Shown here: in pieces, positions 31,725 through 41,112 of the stretch
Layout of the letters: each line of letters begins with the position of its first letter
Numbering within the stretch: the stretch's first letter is position 1
From: Acidobacterium capsulatum ATCC 51196
GTDB lineage: Bacteria; Acidobacteriota; Terriglobia; Terriglobales; Acidobacteriaceae
Assembly (NCBI RefSeq): GCF_000022565.1
Contig: NC_012483.1
Span: 620,001 to 684,000 of the forward strand
DNA length: 64,000 bases
Reading direction: 5' to 3'
Position numbers and translations under genes: made by a program
The notes under the pieces: generated by a model
Told to the model about the DNA's origin: nothing
Databases searched by the model: none
The model's input: only the letters and a program-made list of their open reading frames with translations

Positions 31725-34229
31725 CTACTGATTCGGCTCATGGCCGAGCGCGATGCGCAGGCCGGTGCGGAAATTAAAGGGCAGCGAGGTGTATCCGATG
31801 GGTGCGATGTGCTGGTCGCTGGTGAGATTGTTGAGCTGCGTATAGAACTGCGTGCGGCGGCCCACCTGATAGGTCAATGCCAGATCAAGCTTGGCATAAC
31901 CGTGATCGAGGTTGCGATTGGGCAGCAGCAGGTTACTGCCGTCCGGCGCGCCGGCGTAGTCGCCAAGAAACGTCGAGTCATCGCTGCGGCTGGCGTAAGC
32001 GCCGGTCAAAACGCCGGTCCACTTGTTGCCGGTGTAGGTCACCGAGGTGAAGCCGGTGTGCGGCGGCCTGCGGAAGGGTCGCGCGCCGACCAAGGGATTG
32101 TAGGCGCCGATGGGAATGTTGGGGAAGTTGGCATTGAAGCTCGGCGAGAGCGCATCTGAGGTGAAGGACTTCTGTACGACCGCATCGGTGTAGGTGTAGC
32201 CGGTGCGCACGAAGATGTTGGCGTTAACGCCGTATTGCAGCTCAGCATCGATGCCCTGCGAGCGGAAGGCCTGCGAATTCACATAGAGCGAGTATGCGCC
32301 GTCTGCATTGAGTTGAGCTTCGAGCAGCTTTTGCTGCGCGGTGCTCAGGTTGGGTAGAAGCTGCGGAATCAGTGCGGCTCCGACAGACTCGACCTGATTG
32401 CCGAATTCATCATGGAAGTAATCGAGACGAAGCAGGACGTGCTGGTTGAAGAGATTCTGCTCCACACCGCCGTCATAGGTACGTGCCAGCTCCGCGCCAA
32501 TGGGGCTGATGTGATCGGCGGCTACGGTCTGCTGCCCACCATTCTTGTTCAGGAAGTCATAGAGCGAACCGAGTTGCTGCAGCAGCGTCGGCTCCTGATA
32601 GCCCTTGGCATAATTGAAGGTCACGCGGGTTCCGTCAAAGATGCCCTTGCCCGGCTTGATGAGGTAATAGGACGCGCCCACGCGCGGCGCGCCGACGGTT
32701 CCGTAGAGATCGTTTTTCTCAATTGTGCCGCTGGCCGTGTAGAAGAGGCGGTTGTTCAACTGGCCGTTCAACTGGCCGTTGTAGTCGTAGTTGGCGCGCT
32801 CGAGCTGGTCGTTGAGGAAGTAGGCCTGCGAATACTCAGAGCCACGCTCATCTTCAAAGCGAAAGCTGCCGGTGAGCACCAGTGCCGGGCTGAGGGTGTA
32901 GTTGGTCTGCGCGTAGAGATCGTCGCGCAGATTGGCGTTGTCAATCACATTGGGATAGACGCCGTAATTGGCAGGCGAGTAGTTCATGATGGCCTGTCCG
33001 GTGACAGAGTAGCCGTTCGCGCCGCGAATCGTGACGACATTGCCGTAGTAGTTCCCGCCTTCGTAGTCGGGCGTCAGATTGCCTGCCGGGTAAAAGACCT
33101 CAGACTGCTCGCGCTTGCGCACAAGACCATAGCGCACCAGGCCGGTCCAGGCGCCGTTGAAGGAGTGGGTCAGCGTGCTCGAGAGAAAAGTATCCTGATC
33201 GGACTCTTTGCCGTCGTTCGAGAGGCCAAAGAAGGCATACGTGCCGGGCAGATCGGTCGCGCGGTTGATTTGGTGGACGATGACGCGCAGGCCGGTGTTG
33301 GCGCTGAGGTCATAGCCAAGATTCGCGACGGAGGTGATGAGGTGATACTCATCGTTCGGGATGGAGTTCTGCGTCTGCAGGTCGCTGAAGGCCCCGTAAT
33401 AGTCAAGATTGTTGCGCATGCCGCCCAGTTGCACCTGGTTGCGGTAAGTGCCGAAGTTGCCGCCGTCGCCCTCGTAGAGCAGGCTGGGAAAGGGCGTGCT
33501 GCCCTGTGGCGTCGTGAAAGCAATGACCCCGGCGGCGGCATCGGCGCCGTAGAGCACGCTGTCAGGGCCGCGATAGGCCTCGACATGATCGATGCCCGTG
33601 GTGGCGAGCATGGAATAGTCAAACTGGCCCCCGATGTCTTCAATGGGCACGCCGTCGAGGATGACACGATTGGCGTTGGAGTTGCCGCCGTGAATGAAGA
33701 CTGAGGTGATGGCGCCGCGCTGGCCTGACTGCACCACATTGAGTCCCGGCAACTGACGCAGAGCATCCACCATACCGGCGCGGTTTTTGAAATCGGTAAA
33801 GCCAAGCGCACTCACAGGGGCTGAGACCTGCGCCTGCGGCGTGGGGTTTCCGGTAGCGGTGACGATCACCTGCTGCCGCACCCAGGCCGGCTCCAGCGTG
33901 ACATTCTGCACCACGTCATCGAGCTTGCCCGCATAAAAGCTCTGCGTGGTGATCTGGCGAAACGAGTTCCCTGTCGCCAGCACGTAAAAGCGGCCGCTCA
34001 GCCCACTGAGCAGCTCGTAGCTGCCGTCGGCATGCGAGCGGGTCACCTTGACGACGTGGCCGTTGTGCATGAGCGTGACGATGGCGTTGGGAATGACCTC
34101 GCCCACAGGATCAGTAATCGTGCCATGCACGGTGACGGCGCGGGCGGCGCAGGGCGCCAGCAAGGCGAGAGAAGATGCGCAGAGATAGACAGCCAGCCGG
34201 CGAGCCGCACGGCAAAAAGCATGAGCCAT
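31725..34229 (-). CDS. btuB: BtuB-like TonB-dependent receptor with N-terminal regulatory-like domain
   Basis: 834 residues from ATG 34229, chosen because GGAGGAC precedes it and a signal peptide follows (LAVYLCASSLALLAPCAARA); the frame continues upstream only into the riboswitch. A carboxypeptidase-regulatory-like sandwich lies at about 32-115 (VHGTITDPVGEVIPNAIVT). It is followed by a clear TonB box QVIVTATG (120-127), a plug (ALRQLPGLNVVQSGQRGA, then VFIHGGNSNANRVILDGVP) and the barrel. The cobalamin riboswitch 43 bp upstream argues for corrinoid import. E. coli BtuB lacks the extra N-terminal domain and is about 220 residues shorter. The cargo is inferred from the riboswitch. Confidence 0.9.
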   Translation of the reverse strand: MAHAFCRAARRLAVYLCASSLALLAPCAARAVTVHGTITDPVGEVIPNAIVTLMHNGHVVKVTRSHADGSYELLSGLSGRFYVLATGNSFRQITTQSFYAGKLDDVVQNVTLEPAWVRQQVIVTATGNPTPQAQVSAPVSALGFTDFKNRAGMVDALRQLPGLNVVQSGQRGAITSVFIHGGNSNANRVILDGVPIEDIGGQFDYSMLATTGIDHVEAYRGPDSVLYGADAAAGVIAFTTPQGSTPFPSLLYEGDGGNFGTYRNQVQLGGMRNNLDYYGAFSDLQTQNSIPNDEYHLITSVANLGYDLSANTGLRVIVHQINRATDLPGTYAFFGLSNDGKESDQDTFLSSTLTHSFNGAWTGLVRYGLVRKREQSEVFYPAGNLTPDYEGGNYYGNVVTIRGANGYSVTGQAIMNYSPANYGVYPNVIDNANLRDDLYAQTNYTLSPALVLTGSFRFEDERGSEYSQAYFLNDQLERANYDYNGQLNGQLNNRLFYTASGTIEKNDLYGTVGAPRVGASYYLIKPGKGIFDGTRVTFNYAKGYQEPTLLQQLGSLYDFLNKNGGQQTVAADHISPIGAELARTYDGGVEQNLFNQHVLLRLDYFHDEFGNQVESVGAALIPQLLPNLSTAQQKLLEAQLNADGAYSLYVNSQAFRSQGIDAELQYGVNANIFVRTGYTYTDAVVQKSFTSDALSPSFNANFPNIPIGAYNPLVGARPFRRPPHTGFTSVTYTGNKWTGVLTGAYASRSDDSTFLGDYAGAPDGSNLLLPNRNLDHGYAKLDLALTYQVGRRTQFYTQLNNLTSDQHIAPIGYTSLPFNFRTGLRIALGHEPNQ

Positions 34230-34271
34230 AGTGTCCTCCGTTCCCCTCGGAACGCGGTGAAAAAGGCGCAT

Positions 34272-34526
34272 GGGACCGGTCTCCTGACTTAGGCGCTCAT
34301 TCCCTGTGGAATCGAAGCCGGGCGGCATCGCGGAATCACCTTCCCGGAGCATCTGCTCCAGTGGCATCCTACGCCCGGACCTCTGTGTGCCCTCTGTATT
34401 CAACAGACGAGAAAGCACACGAACGCGCTTACAGTTGCGGGGCAGTGGCGGATTTTCACCGCCTTCCCGAACATCCCAAAGCGTTTACGAATAACAACGG
34501 AGCAGAAGGGCGTAGAACCAGCCTTC
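34272..34526 (-). promoter_or_regulatory. Cobalamin (AdoCbl) riboswitch
   Basis: Read on the minus strand the region contains all recognisable blocks in order: GGGAAGGCGGTGAAAATCC, GCCACTGCCCCGCAACTGTA, a variable stem, GGATGCCACTGGAGC, CGGGAAGG, then AAGTCAGGAGACC. The last block is about 50 nt upstream of the receptor start. It senses adenosylcobalamin and normally shuts the downstream gene off when the cofactor is plentiful. Outer limits are approximate. Confidence 0.95.
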
Positions 34527-34622
34527 CGCAGAAGTTTCCGGGCAACGCCGGAATCTCTTTTTATAACCGTGCCGTAACACGGTGTCAAAATTTTTGACCG
34601 CCGCGAAAAGCTCACGAGACGC

Positions 34623-34672
34623 ACAAAAACAGAAGCCGGAGCCAGCGTGCGTAACTGCACCCGGTCTCCGGC
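34623..34672 (-). terminator. Terminator after zwf
   Basis: On the minus strand GCCGGAG pairs with CTCCGGC across an internal, partly paired region and is followed by TTCTGTTTTTG. It lies just beyond the zwf stop and ahead of the riboswitch. Confidence 0.6.
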
Positions 34673-34694
34673 CTTGCGGCTCAAATACAAGAGG

Positions 34695-36062
34695 TTAGCG
34701 CGGGTTCAACCAGCCGCCAACATCCTCAGCCAGCCGATTCGCCTCTACAGGACCCCAGGTTCCCGGCTTGTAGCCATGCACCTGCGGCCGATGTTGCAGA
34801 ACGTCGTCCAGCAGTTCCCACGAGCGCTCAACATAATCTTCACGTGCAAACCACACCGGATTGCCACAAGCCGCGTCATCGAGCAGTTCCTCGTACGGCA
34901 GCAGGTCGAGTTCCCCGCACTGCTGCTCGGCATTCAGCTCGGTCATGCAGCCGCGCAGACGCTCGCCTGCTTCTTTGATCGAAGCGCCGATGGCGATCTC
35001 AGGCTTGGGGCTGAGGCGAAAACGCACATAGTTCTGCGGCGTCACCGTCTCTGAGAAAACAGGCGGCGTCTGCCGCAGTTTGGCGGTGATTTCAGTCGCG
35101 GTGATGGGCAGGTTTTTGCCGGTCCGAATCAGGAACGGCACATCACGCCAGCGCCAGGAATTGACATGCACTCGGAGCGCCGCAAAGGTCTCCACATTGG
35201 ATTGCTGCTTGACGCCCGGCTCATCGTGATAACCCTCGAACTGGCCCAGCACCACATCCTCAGGGCGAATGGGCTGCACGCTCTTGAGTACCTTGGCGCG
35301 CTCATCGCGCAGCGCTTCCACGTCGGGGCACGGAGGCGCCTCCATGGCGATATTGCTCAGCAACTGCATGAGGTGGTTCTGCACCACGTCGCGGATGGCG
35401 CCCACGCCGTCGTAGAACGCGCCGCGGCCCTGGATGCCAAACTGCTCGGCCATCGTGATCTGCACCGACTCGACGTACTGGCGGTTCCAGACCGGCTCAA
35501 GAATCGAGTTGGCGAAGCGGAAGAAGATGAGATTCTGCACCGCATTTTTGCCCAGGTAGTGATCGATGCGGTAGATGTTCTCTTCAGGGAAATACTGATG
35601 AATCTTGTCATTCAGCGCGGCGGCCGATTGTCTGTCATGGCCAAAGGGCTTTTCGATCACGACGCGCGCACCCTCGGCGCAGCCCGACTCCTTGAGGTGC
35701 TGGATGACGACCGCGAAGAGGCTGGGAGGAATCGCGAGGTAGTGGAGCGGAGACTTTGCGTCCCCAAGCGCGGCCCGCACCTGGCGAAAGGTTCCAGGAT
35801 CGGCGTAGTCGCCGTCTACATATTTCATGCGGTCGAGCAGCTTGGCCAGCCCCTCAGGATCGATGCCGCCGTGCTTTTCCACGCTGTCTTTGGCGCGTGC
35901 CTTGAGTTGATCGAGGTTCCAGCCAGCTTTCGCTACGCCGATGACCGGGCCCACCAAGCGGTCGCGCTTGGCCAGCCTCTGCAATGCGGGAAAAATCTGT
36001 TTGTAAGCCAGATCTCCCGTTGCGCCGAAGAACACTAATGCGTCTGAGTGTTGAGTCTCCAT
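34695..36062 (-). CDS. zwf: Glucose-6-phosphate 1-dehydrogenase
   Basis: 455 residues from ATG 36062 (AAGGAAGG upstream). The N-terminal Rossmann domain has [17 protein letters not shown]. The active-site signature is [13 protein letters not shown], in which the Lys and His bind glucose-6-phosphate, preceded by [10 protein letters not shown]. The C terminus ends with the conserved YKPGTWGP. It oxidises glucose-6-phosphate to 6-phosphogluconolactone with NAD(P)+, opening the oxidative pentose phosphate or Entner-Doudoroff route. At 455 residues it is a little shorter than many homologues but complete. It stands alone between a divergent GDSL gene and the riboswitch. Confidence 0.96.
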   Translation of the reverse strand: METQHSDALVFFGATGDLAYKQIFPALQRLAKRDRLVGPVIGVAKAGWNLDQLKARAKDSVEKHGGIDPEGLAKLLDRMKYVDGDYADPGTFRQVRAALGDAKSPLHYLAIPPSLFAVVIQHLKESGCAEGARVVIEKPFGHDRQSAAALNDKIHQYFPEENIYRIDHYLGKNAVQNLIFFRFANSILEPVWNRQYVESVQITMAEQFGIQGRGAFYDGVGAIRDVVQNHLMQLLSNIAMEAPPCPDVEALRDERAKVLKSVQPIRPEDVVLGQFEGYHDEPGVKQQSNVETFAALRVHVNSWRWRDVPFLIRTGKNLPITATEITAKLRQTPPVFSETVTPQNYVRFRLSPKPEIAIGASIKEAGERLRGCMTELNAEQQCGELDLLPYEELLDDAACGNPVWFAREDYVERSWELLDDVLQHRPQVHGYKPGTWGPVEANRLAEDVGGWLNPR

Positions 36063-36258
36063 TCGCCTTCCTTTGTAAACCTTCCCCTGTTGGATGTCAC
36101 TACAAGCCGGAAAGGGGCAACAGAAACCGCCGCACGCCGTGATGCCGGCCATATCGTTGGCAGAGTGGCACGATCGGCCACGGATTCTGTAAAAAGGATG
36201 CGACCGGCACATTCAGTTCCAGCCACACTCTGGCTGCTTCTATCGGAGGATTTCCCGC

Positions 36259-37044
36259 ATGCTGAAGAAATTTGCCTTGTTCTCTGTGATGGCTTCCATC
36301 TGCTGTGCGCCCACGCTGGCCGCAAACACTCCGCAATCGACCACCGCCACCACGGCTACGGCTGCTGCGCCTTGCAATCCGCAGGAGTTCGCGAAGATGA
36401 AAAAGACCCTGCAGGATTGGCCCGATCTGGCGCGCTACCGTAAGGCCGACGTGGAACTGCCTCCTCCTGCGGCGGGCGTATCACGTGTGGTCTTCATGGG
36501 CGATTCCATCACTGACATCTGGGGACGCATGAAGGGCACAGGCGAGTTCTTTCCGGGCAAGCCTTATGTGAATCGCGGCATCAGCGGGCAGACAACGCCA
36601 CAGATGCTCATCCGCTTTCAGCAGGACGTGGTGAATCTGCATCCGGCCGTCGTGCTGATTCTTGCCGGCACGAATGACATTGCGGGCAACACTGGGCCCA
36701 CCACCAACAACATGATTGAGAACAACTACCGCTCCATGGCTGAAATTGCAGAAGCCAATCACATCAAGGTGATCTTTGCTTCCATCACGCCAGCGGCGGC
36801 TTATCCATGGCGGCCTGGCATTGATCCGGTGCAGCGCATTCATGAGGTGAACGAATGGCTGCGGCAGTACTGCAAGCAGAATGGATTCGTCTACCTCGAC
36901 TATTACGACGCGCTGGCGCTGCCCAACGGCGCCATGAAGCCGGGCATCTCGTTTGACGGCGTTCACCCAAATGCGAAGGGATTCGCCATCATGGCTCCTT
37001 TGGCGGAAGAGGCGATTCATAAGGCACTGCAGAGCGGTCAATAG
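36259..37044 (+). CDS. Secreted GDSL/SGNH hydrolase (PAF-acetylhydrolase-like)
   Basis: 261 residues with a signal peptide (about 1-21, TLAA) and a short Thr/Ala-rich linker. The SGNH blocks are all present: MGDSITDIW (nucleophile Ser), RGISGQTT (Gly), LAGTNDIAG (Asn) and FDGVHPNAKG (Asp and His). The pattern is that of lysophospholipase/acetylxylan-esterase-like and PAF-acetylhydrolase-like enzymes, so an ester on a lipid or glycan is the target, but the substrate cannot be told. GGAGG precedes the ATG closely. It is followed 46 bp later by a GH18 gene in the same direction. Confidence 0.88.
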   Translation: MLKKFALFSVMASICCAPTLAANTPQSTTATTATAAAPCNPQEFAKMKKTLQDWPDLARYRKADVELPPPAAGVSRVVFMGDSITDIWGRMKGTGEFFPGKPYVNRGISGQTTPQMLIRFQQDVVNLHPAVVLILAGTNDIAGNTGPTTNNMIENNYRSMAEIAEANHIKVIFASITPAAAYPWRPGIDPVQRIHEVNEWLRQYCKQNGFVYLDYYDALALPNGAMKPGISFDGVHPNAKGFAIMAPLAEEAIHKALQSGQ

Positions 37045-37090
37045 CTACTCTTCATCCCGTCTTTAGATGTTTTTGTGAAAGGATTGTGCC

Positions 37091-38152
37091 ATGAAACGCT
37101 TGTTTGTCGCAGCTCTGGTTCTTCTGGTAACGTTCCCTCTCGCCGCCCAGGCCCGCACGCGCTCTCTCTTCTACATGCTGCGCGACCGCGCTTCGGTCGA
37201 GAGCTTTGAGGCGCACAAGAGCCAGATCGACATTCTCGTGCCCGCCTGGTATTCGGTCGATGCGACCGGTCTGGTCGCCGGCGAGCCGGACCCAGTAGTG
37301 ATGCGCGACGCGAAGGCGGCGCACATTCCTGTCATTGCGCTGATGGGACTGGCCAATCAGAAAGAGCTGCATACCCTTCTGCACTCGCCCACGGCGCAGG
37401 CCGCCATGAATGCCGGAATGGTGGAGGCCTCGAAGACGTATGGCTATGCCGGCTTCCAGATCGACTTTGAGAATGTTTTGTGGACGGATCGCGACGCGCT
37501 CTCAGCCCTCGTAAAGACCAGCGCCGATGTGATGCATCGCGCGGGCCTGCAACTGGAGATCGCAACCGTGCCCAATGCTCCGGGCTATCCCGGAGAGACG
37601 GCATTTTCGCGCTGGATGTTCACCAACTGGCGCGGCGCTTATGACCTGAAGGCGTTGGCGCAGTCGGCCGACCTCATCTGCCTGATGACTTATGACCAGC
37701 ACACCCGCTGGACGGTTCCGGGCCCCGTAGCGGGCTGGCAGTGGACGTTGGAAAACCTGAAGTATGCCTTGAAGGTTGTGCCCAAAGACAAGCTATCTCT
37801 TGGGATTCCGCTCTACGGCTATCACTGGTATACCGGCGATCCCGGCTTCGGCAAGGAGCACGCTTCCCCGCATCCAACGGCTGACTATATTTCGGGACGG
37901 AATGCGCTTTTCCTGTTGAACACCTATCATGGCCACCAGGAATGGGACCCCGTGGATCACGCAACCGACTTCTGGTTTTATCGCGATCAGATGCGTGAGT
38001 GGGTCTTCTACACCGACCAGCGCACCTTTGCCGCGCGCTACGATCTGGCGAAGCAGTACGGGATTTGGGGATTCTGCTCATGGGTGCTTGGGCAGGAAGA
38101 TCCGGATATCTGGAAGGTGATTCCGGCTCATCCTCAGACGGCGAAGCAGTAG
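37091..38152 (+). CDS. Secreted GH18-domain protein (YaaH/chitinase-like)
   Basis: 353 residues with a signal peptide (about 1-22, AAQA). The GH18 barrel carries the catalytic strand YAGFQIDFENV, which corresponds to the DxxDxDxE motif with its Asp and Glu kept. LICLMTYDQHTRW and LSLGIPLYGYHWYTG match the substrate Tyr and Gly-Tyr strands of the YaaH-like subgroup, and WGFCSWVLGQEDP is the final barrel Trp. Such proteins hydrolyse beta-1,4 GlcNAc-containing polymers such as chitin or peptidoglycan. AAAGGA lies ahead of the ATG. No LysM or other binding module is present. Confidence 0.88.
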   Translation: MKRLFVAALVLLVTFPLAAQARTRSLFYMLRDRASVESFEAHKSQIDILVPAWYSVDATGLVAGEPDPVVMRDAKAAHIPVIALMGLANQKELHTLLHSPTAQAAMNAGMVEASKTYGYAGFQIDFENVLWTDRDALSALVKTSADVMHRAGLQLEIATVPNAPGYPGETAFSRWMFTNWRGAYDLKALAQSADLICLMTYDQHTRWTVPGPVAGWQWTLENLKYALKVVPKDKLSLGIPLYGYHWYTGDPGFGKEHASPHPTADYISGRNALFLLNTYHGHQEWDPVDHATDFWFYRDQMREWVFYTDQRTFAARYDLAKQYGIWGFCSWVLGQEDPDIWKVIPAHPQTAKQ

Positions 38153-38224
38153 CCCTCGCAAGCAGGCCCCAACTTTTTCGCGACCAATGCTCTTCGTCTA
38201 GAATCAGAGAGTTGAGGTGTGATT

Positions 38225-39226
38225 ATGCTTCGCTCGCTTCGCGCTTTTGCTTTATGTGCTGCTCTTGTGCCCATGGCCGTTCATGCACAGACTCACCGGC
38301 CGACCGACCATCAGGTGCTAATTCAGGTAAGCCGCACGCTTGCCACCGAACCTGCCTTTAACGGCATGACCATCATTCCTTCGGTCTCGCACGGGGTGGT
38401 CACGCTCACCGGCAATGTGACCAGCTATGCCGCCAAGGTGCTGGCCTCGACAGAGATCTCCAACATCAACGGCGTCAAGACGGTTTTGAATAACCTCAAC
38501 GTGGTGCCTGCCGGCTCGGAATCACAACCGGCAGCATCGGAGCCGAGCACGCCTCCACCGCCGCCTCCGGCACAGGACCAGAATCAGGCAGCCCCGAGCG
38601 ACCAGTTCGCGAGCATGCGGAGTCTGAATGTTCCGGCAGGAACGGTACTGCCCGTGCGCCTGGTGGAGCAGATCAACACCAAGTCGGCACAAGCGAACGA
38701 TCCGTTTCACGCGACGCTGCTCTCTGACATCACGCACAAGGGCTACGTGCTGATCCCTCGCGGAACAGTGTTTGTGGGCCGTGTCATCAGCGCCAAAGCG
38801 GCCGGCCGGTTTGCCGGCTACCCTGAGCTGTCACTGGAGTTGATCAGCTTTACGCTGAATACGCCACAAGGGCAACAGCAGATGGGGCTGATCACCGATC
38901 CACTTTCCAGTGAAGGCAAGGGACGCGGTAAAAATACGGCAGTGAAGGCCGGGGGCGGCGCGGCGCTGGGCGCAATCATCGGCGCGCTGGCCGGCGGCGG
39001 CGAAGGCGCGGCGATCGGCGCGCTCTCAGGCGGAGCGCTGGGCGCGGGCACCAATATTCGCCGCGGCGAAGAGATCGTGCTGCAGCCGGAACAGCGGCTC
39101 GACTTCAAGGTGCAGGCTCCGGCGGCAGTGCCGGTCTATCTGAATCAGGACGGGCAGCAGATCATTCCAAATCCGGCCACCACTCCGCAATTGCAACAGC
39201 GCCAGAACGACAGCCAGCAGCAGTAG
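38225..39226 (+). CDS. Secreted BON-domain protein with glycine-zipper segment
   Basis: About 333 residues from ATG 38225 (GAGG 7 bp upstream). A signal peptide ends at VHAQ, and a single BON domain (about 25-100: ILVSR-type helix, then [33 protein letters not shown]) follows. A proline-rich linker (PPPPPP) leads to a beta-rich domain with [18 protein letters not shown] and [16 protein letters not shown] glycine-zipper membrane-like stretch ([18 protein letters not shown]) precedes a glutamine-rich tail. BON domains bind phospholipid membranes, so the protein probably sits at the envelope and contributes to its integrity. Partners are unknown. Confidence 0.8.
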   Translation: MLRSLRAFALCAALVPMAVHAQTHRPTDHQVLIQVSRTLATEPAFNGMTIIPSVSHGVVTLTGNVTSYAAKVLASTEISNINGVKTVLNNLNVVPAGSESQPAASEPSTPPPPPPAQDQNQAAPSDQFASMRSLNVPAGTVLPVRLVEQINTKSAQANDPFHATLLSDITHKGYVLIPRGTVFVGRVISAKAAGRFAGYPELSLELISFTLNTPQGQQQMGLITDPLSSEGKGRGKNTAVKAGGGAALGAIIGALAGGGEGAAIGALSGGALGAGTNIRRGEEIVLQPEQRLDFKVQAPAAVPVYLNQDGQQIIPNPATTPQLQQRQNDSQQQ

Positions 39227-39242
39227 CTCGTACTGAAAGCCA

Positions 39243-39274
39243 AAAATCCCCCTTCATAGGAAGGGGGATTTTTC
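39243..39274. terminator. Bidirectional rho-independent terminator
   Basis: AATCCCCCTTC pairs with GAAGGGGGATT around ATAG, with A-run on one side and TTTTTCTTT on the other. It separates the BON gene from the convergent polysaccharide operon. Confidence 0.92.
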
Positions 39275-39317
39275 TTTCCTCCAGACAATTTTGCCTCCAG
39301 TGAACAGGCCAGCCGGT

Positions 39318-41048
39318 TTAGGTCCCTTCCATCGCGATGGGCTTTTCCTGCGGCTCCATGGAGGTCATTCCTTTGCCAAAAGCCAACTTGGGATAAGCAT
39401 TTGCATTGGGAGATACCATCACCTGCAACAGAGCCGGACTCTGATGATCGGCGAAGAGCCATTCCGACGCGGAAGCTATCTGCGTGGGATCGGAGATGCT
39501 TTTGGATGGAATGCCATAAGCCTTGGCAACCGCCTCAAAATCCGGAGCCGTGTATCCCCAAAGAGTAGACCGGTAGCGTCCCTTGAAATAGGACTCCTGA
39601 AATTGGCGGACCATCCCCAGGCAGTTGTTATTCACCACCACGATTTTGATCGGGAGTCCAAGGCGGGCAACGGTCTGCAACTCCTGAATATTGCATTGAA
39701 AGCCACCGTCACCGGCAATTACCACGACTGGTTGGCCCGCAAGGGCAATGGCGGCGCCGATACCAGCCGGCAAGGCAAAGCCCATCGAACCCATGCCCCC
39801 AGAGGTGAGAAAGCGCTGGTCGTCCGCAATTTCAAGCGATTGCGCGGCCCACATCTGGTGCTGGCCCACGTCCACCACATAGGCTCCGGCCGAAGCGCCG
39901 GCTTGCGACAGGCCGTGCATAAAGCTGTTAGGGTTGATCCCCTGAAGATCGGGTATCTCCTGCGTATCAGGCCAACGCCGGCGCAAGGCTGCAATCTCGC
40001 CAAGCCAATGCATACAGTTCGCGGCAACAGTGTCGCGGATGGGAAGCAGCATCTCATGCAAGGCAAGAAGTGCCGGCCTCAGCTCACCCAGAATCGCGTG
40101 GCAACCCGTGACGCGGTTGTTCATCTCACCGGCGTCGCAATCCAGATGAAATATCTGCCGTCCTTCTTTGAACCCCTGCGTATCCGCACCCGTCTGCCGC
40201 ACATCCAGCCGGCTGCCGACCACCACAAGAAGGTCACATTGAGAAATGGCCAGGTTAGACCAGCGGTTCCCATAACTGCCGATCATGCCCGCATTGAGCG
40301 TATGCGACCATGGCAACGCATCCACGCCCATCAGCGAATGCACAACAGGGATGGAAAGCATCTCCACCATCTGGCGGAATTCAGCGGTGACGCGGCCCGC
40401 GCGAACCCCGCCTCCTGCAAGAACAAGAGGCCTTTGTGCCTTGAGCAAAGCCTCTTTTAGCGCCACAAGATCCCGCTCCTCTGGCAGCAGAGGAGCATCC
40501 GCAGCATGATGCATGAGCCATTCCGGTTCCACATTCTCTCGCTGCACATCCATGGGGATATCAATCAGCACCGGGCCGGGCCGCTTGTCCGTCGCCAGCC
40601 GGAATGCGCCATGGAGAGTGTTGGGCAGGTCGCGCACATCCTGCACCAACACGGAGTGCTTGGTGACCGGCCGCGCCATGGAAACAATATCGGTTTCCTG
40701 AAATCCCAACTGCCTGACGGCTCGGTTTCCCTTCTGCTCATGCCGGTTTACCTGCCCAGTAATGAAAACCGCGGGACTGGAATCAAAATAGCAACTGCCC
40801 ACACCTGTCAGCAGATTGGTGGCCCCCGGCCCGCTGGTCGCCATGGCAACGCCGGGAATACCAGTAATCTTTCCGACAGCCTCAGCCGCAAAGGCTGCGC
40901 CCTGCTCGTGATGCATGCTGACGATAGGAACCTCGCCCTGGACAAATACCGAGTCGATCATGTGCGTGATCATGCCACCGACCAGCTCAAAAACCGCCGC
41001 GACCCGTTGTTGCTGCAGCACGGACGCAATGTAGTCAGATGCCTTCAT
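39318..41048 (-). CDS. ThDP-dependent acetolactate-synthase-like enzyme, candidate sugar acetyl-transferring (YerE-type) enzyme
   Basis: 576 residues of the acetohydroxyacid synthase fold. The N-terminal PYR domain has the activating Glu in SMHHEQGAAFAAEA. The C-terminal PP domain has GDGGFQCNIQELQTVARL and VVNNNCLG, the ThDP/Mg2+ motif. Residues 100-110 show FDSSPAVFITGQV. No regulatory-subunit gene is adjacent, and the gene is the last of a CDP-deoxysugar operon. By analogy with Yersinia YerE, which transfers a pyruvate-derived acetyl unit onto CDP-4-keto-3,6-dideoxyglucose, it probably makes a branched sugar. A plain acetolactate synthase is the alternative. GGGGATAAG precedes the ATG. Confidence 0.75.
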   Translation of the reverse strand: MKASDYIASVLQQQRVAAVFELVGGMITHMIDSVFVQGEVPIVSMHHEQGAAFAAEAVGKITGIPGVAMATSGPGATNLLTGVGSCYFDSSPAVFITGQVNRHEQKGNRAVRQLGFQETDIVSMARPVTKHSVLVQDVRDLPNTLHGAFRLATDKRPGPVLIDIPMDVQRENVEPEWLMHHAADAPLLPEERDLVALKEALLKAQRPLVLAGGGVRAGRVTAEFRQMVEMLSIPVVHSLMGVDALPWSHTLNAGMIGSYGNRWSNLAISQCDLLVVVGSRLDVRQTGADTQGFKEGRQIFHLDCDAGEMNNRVTGCHAILGELRPALLALHEMLLPIRDTVAANCMHWLGEIAALRRRWPDTQEIPDLQGINPNSFMHGLSQAGASAGAYVVDVGQHQMWAAQSLEIADDQRFLTSGGMGSMGFALPAGIGAAIALAGQPVVVIAGDGGFQCNIQELQTVARLGLPIKIVVVNNNCLGMVRQFQESYFKGRYRSTLWGYTAPDFEAVAKAYGIPSKSISDPTQIASASEWLFADHQSPALLQVMVSPNANAYPKLAFGKGMTSMEPQEKPIAMEGT

Positions 41049-41112
41049 GATTCTTATCCCCTCGCGTGCCAGAAGATTGAATGGAGTGGACGGGCTGAAA
41101 CCGGCGCGCTGT

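Noticed and set aside
32412-33704. 430-codon plus-strand open frame
   Set aside because: Antisense to the riboswitch-controlled receptor; no recognisable domain.
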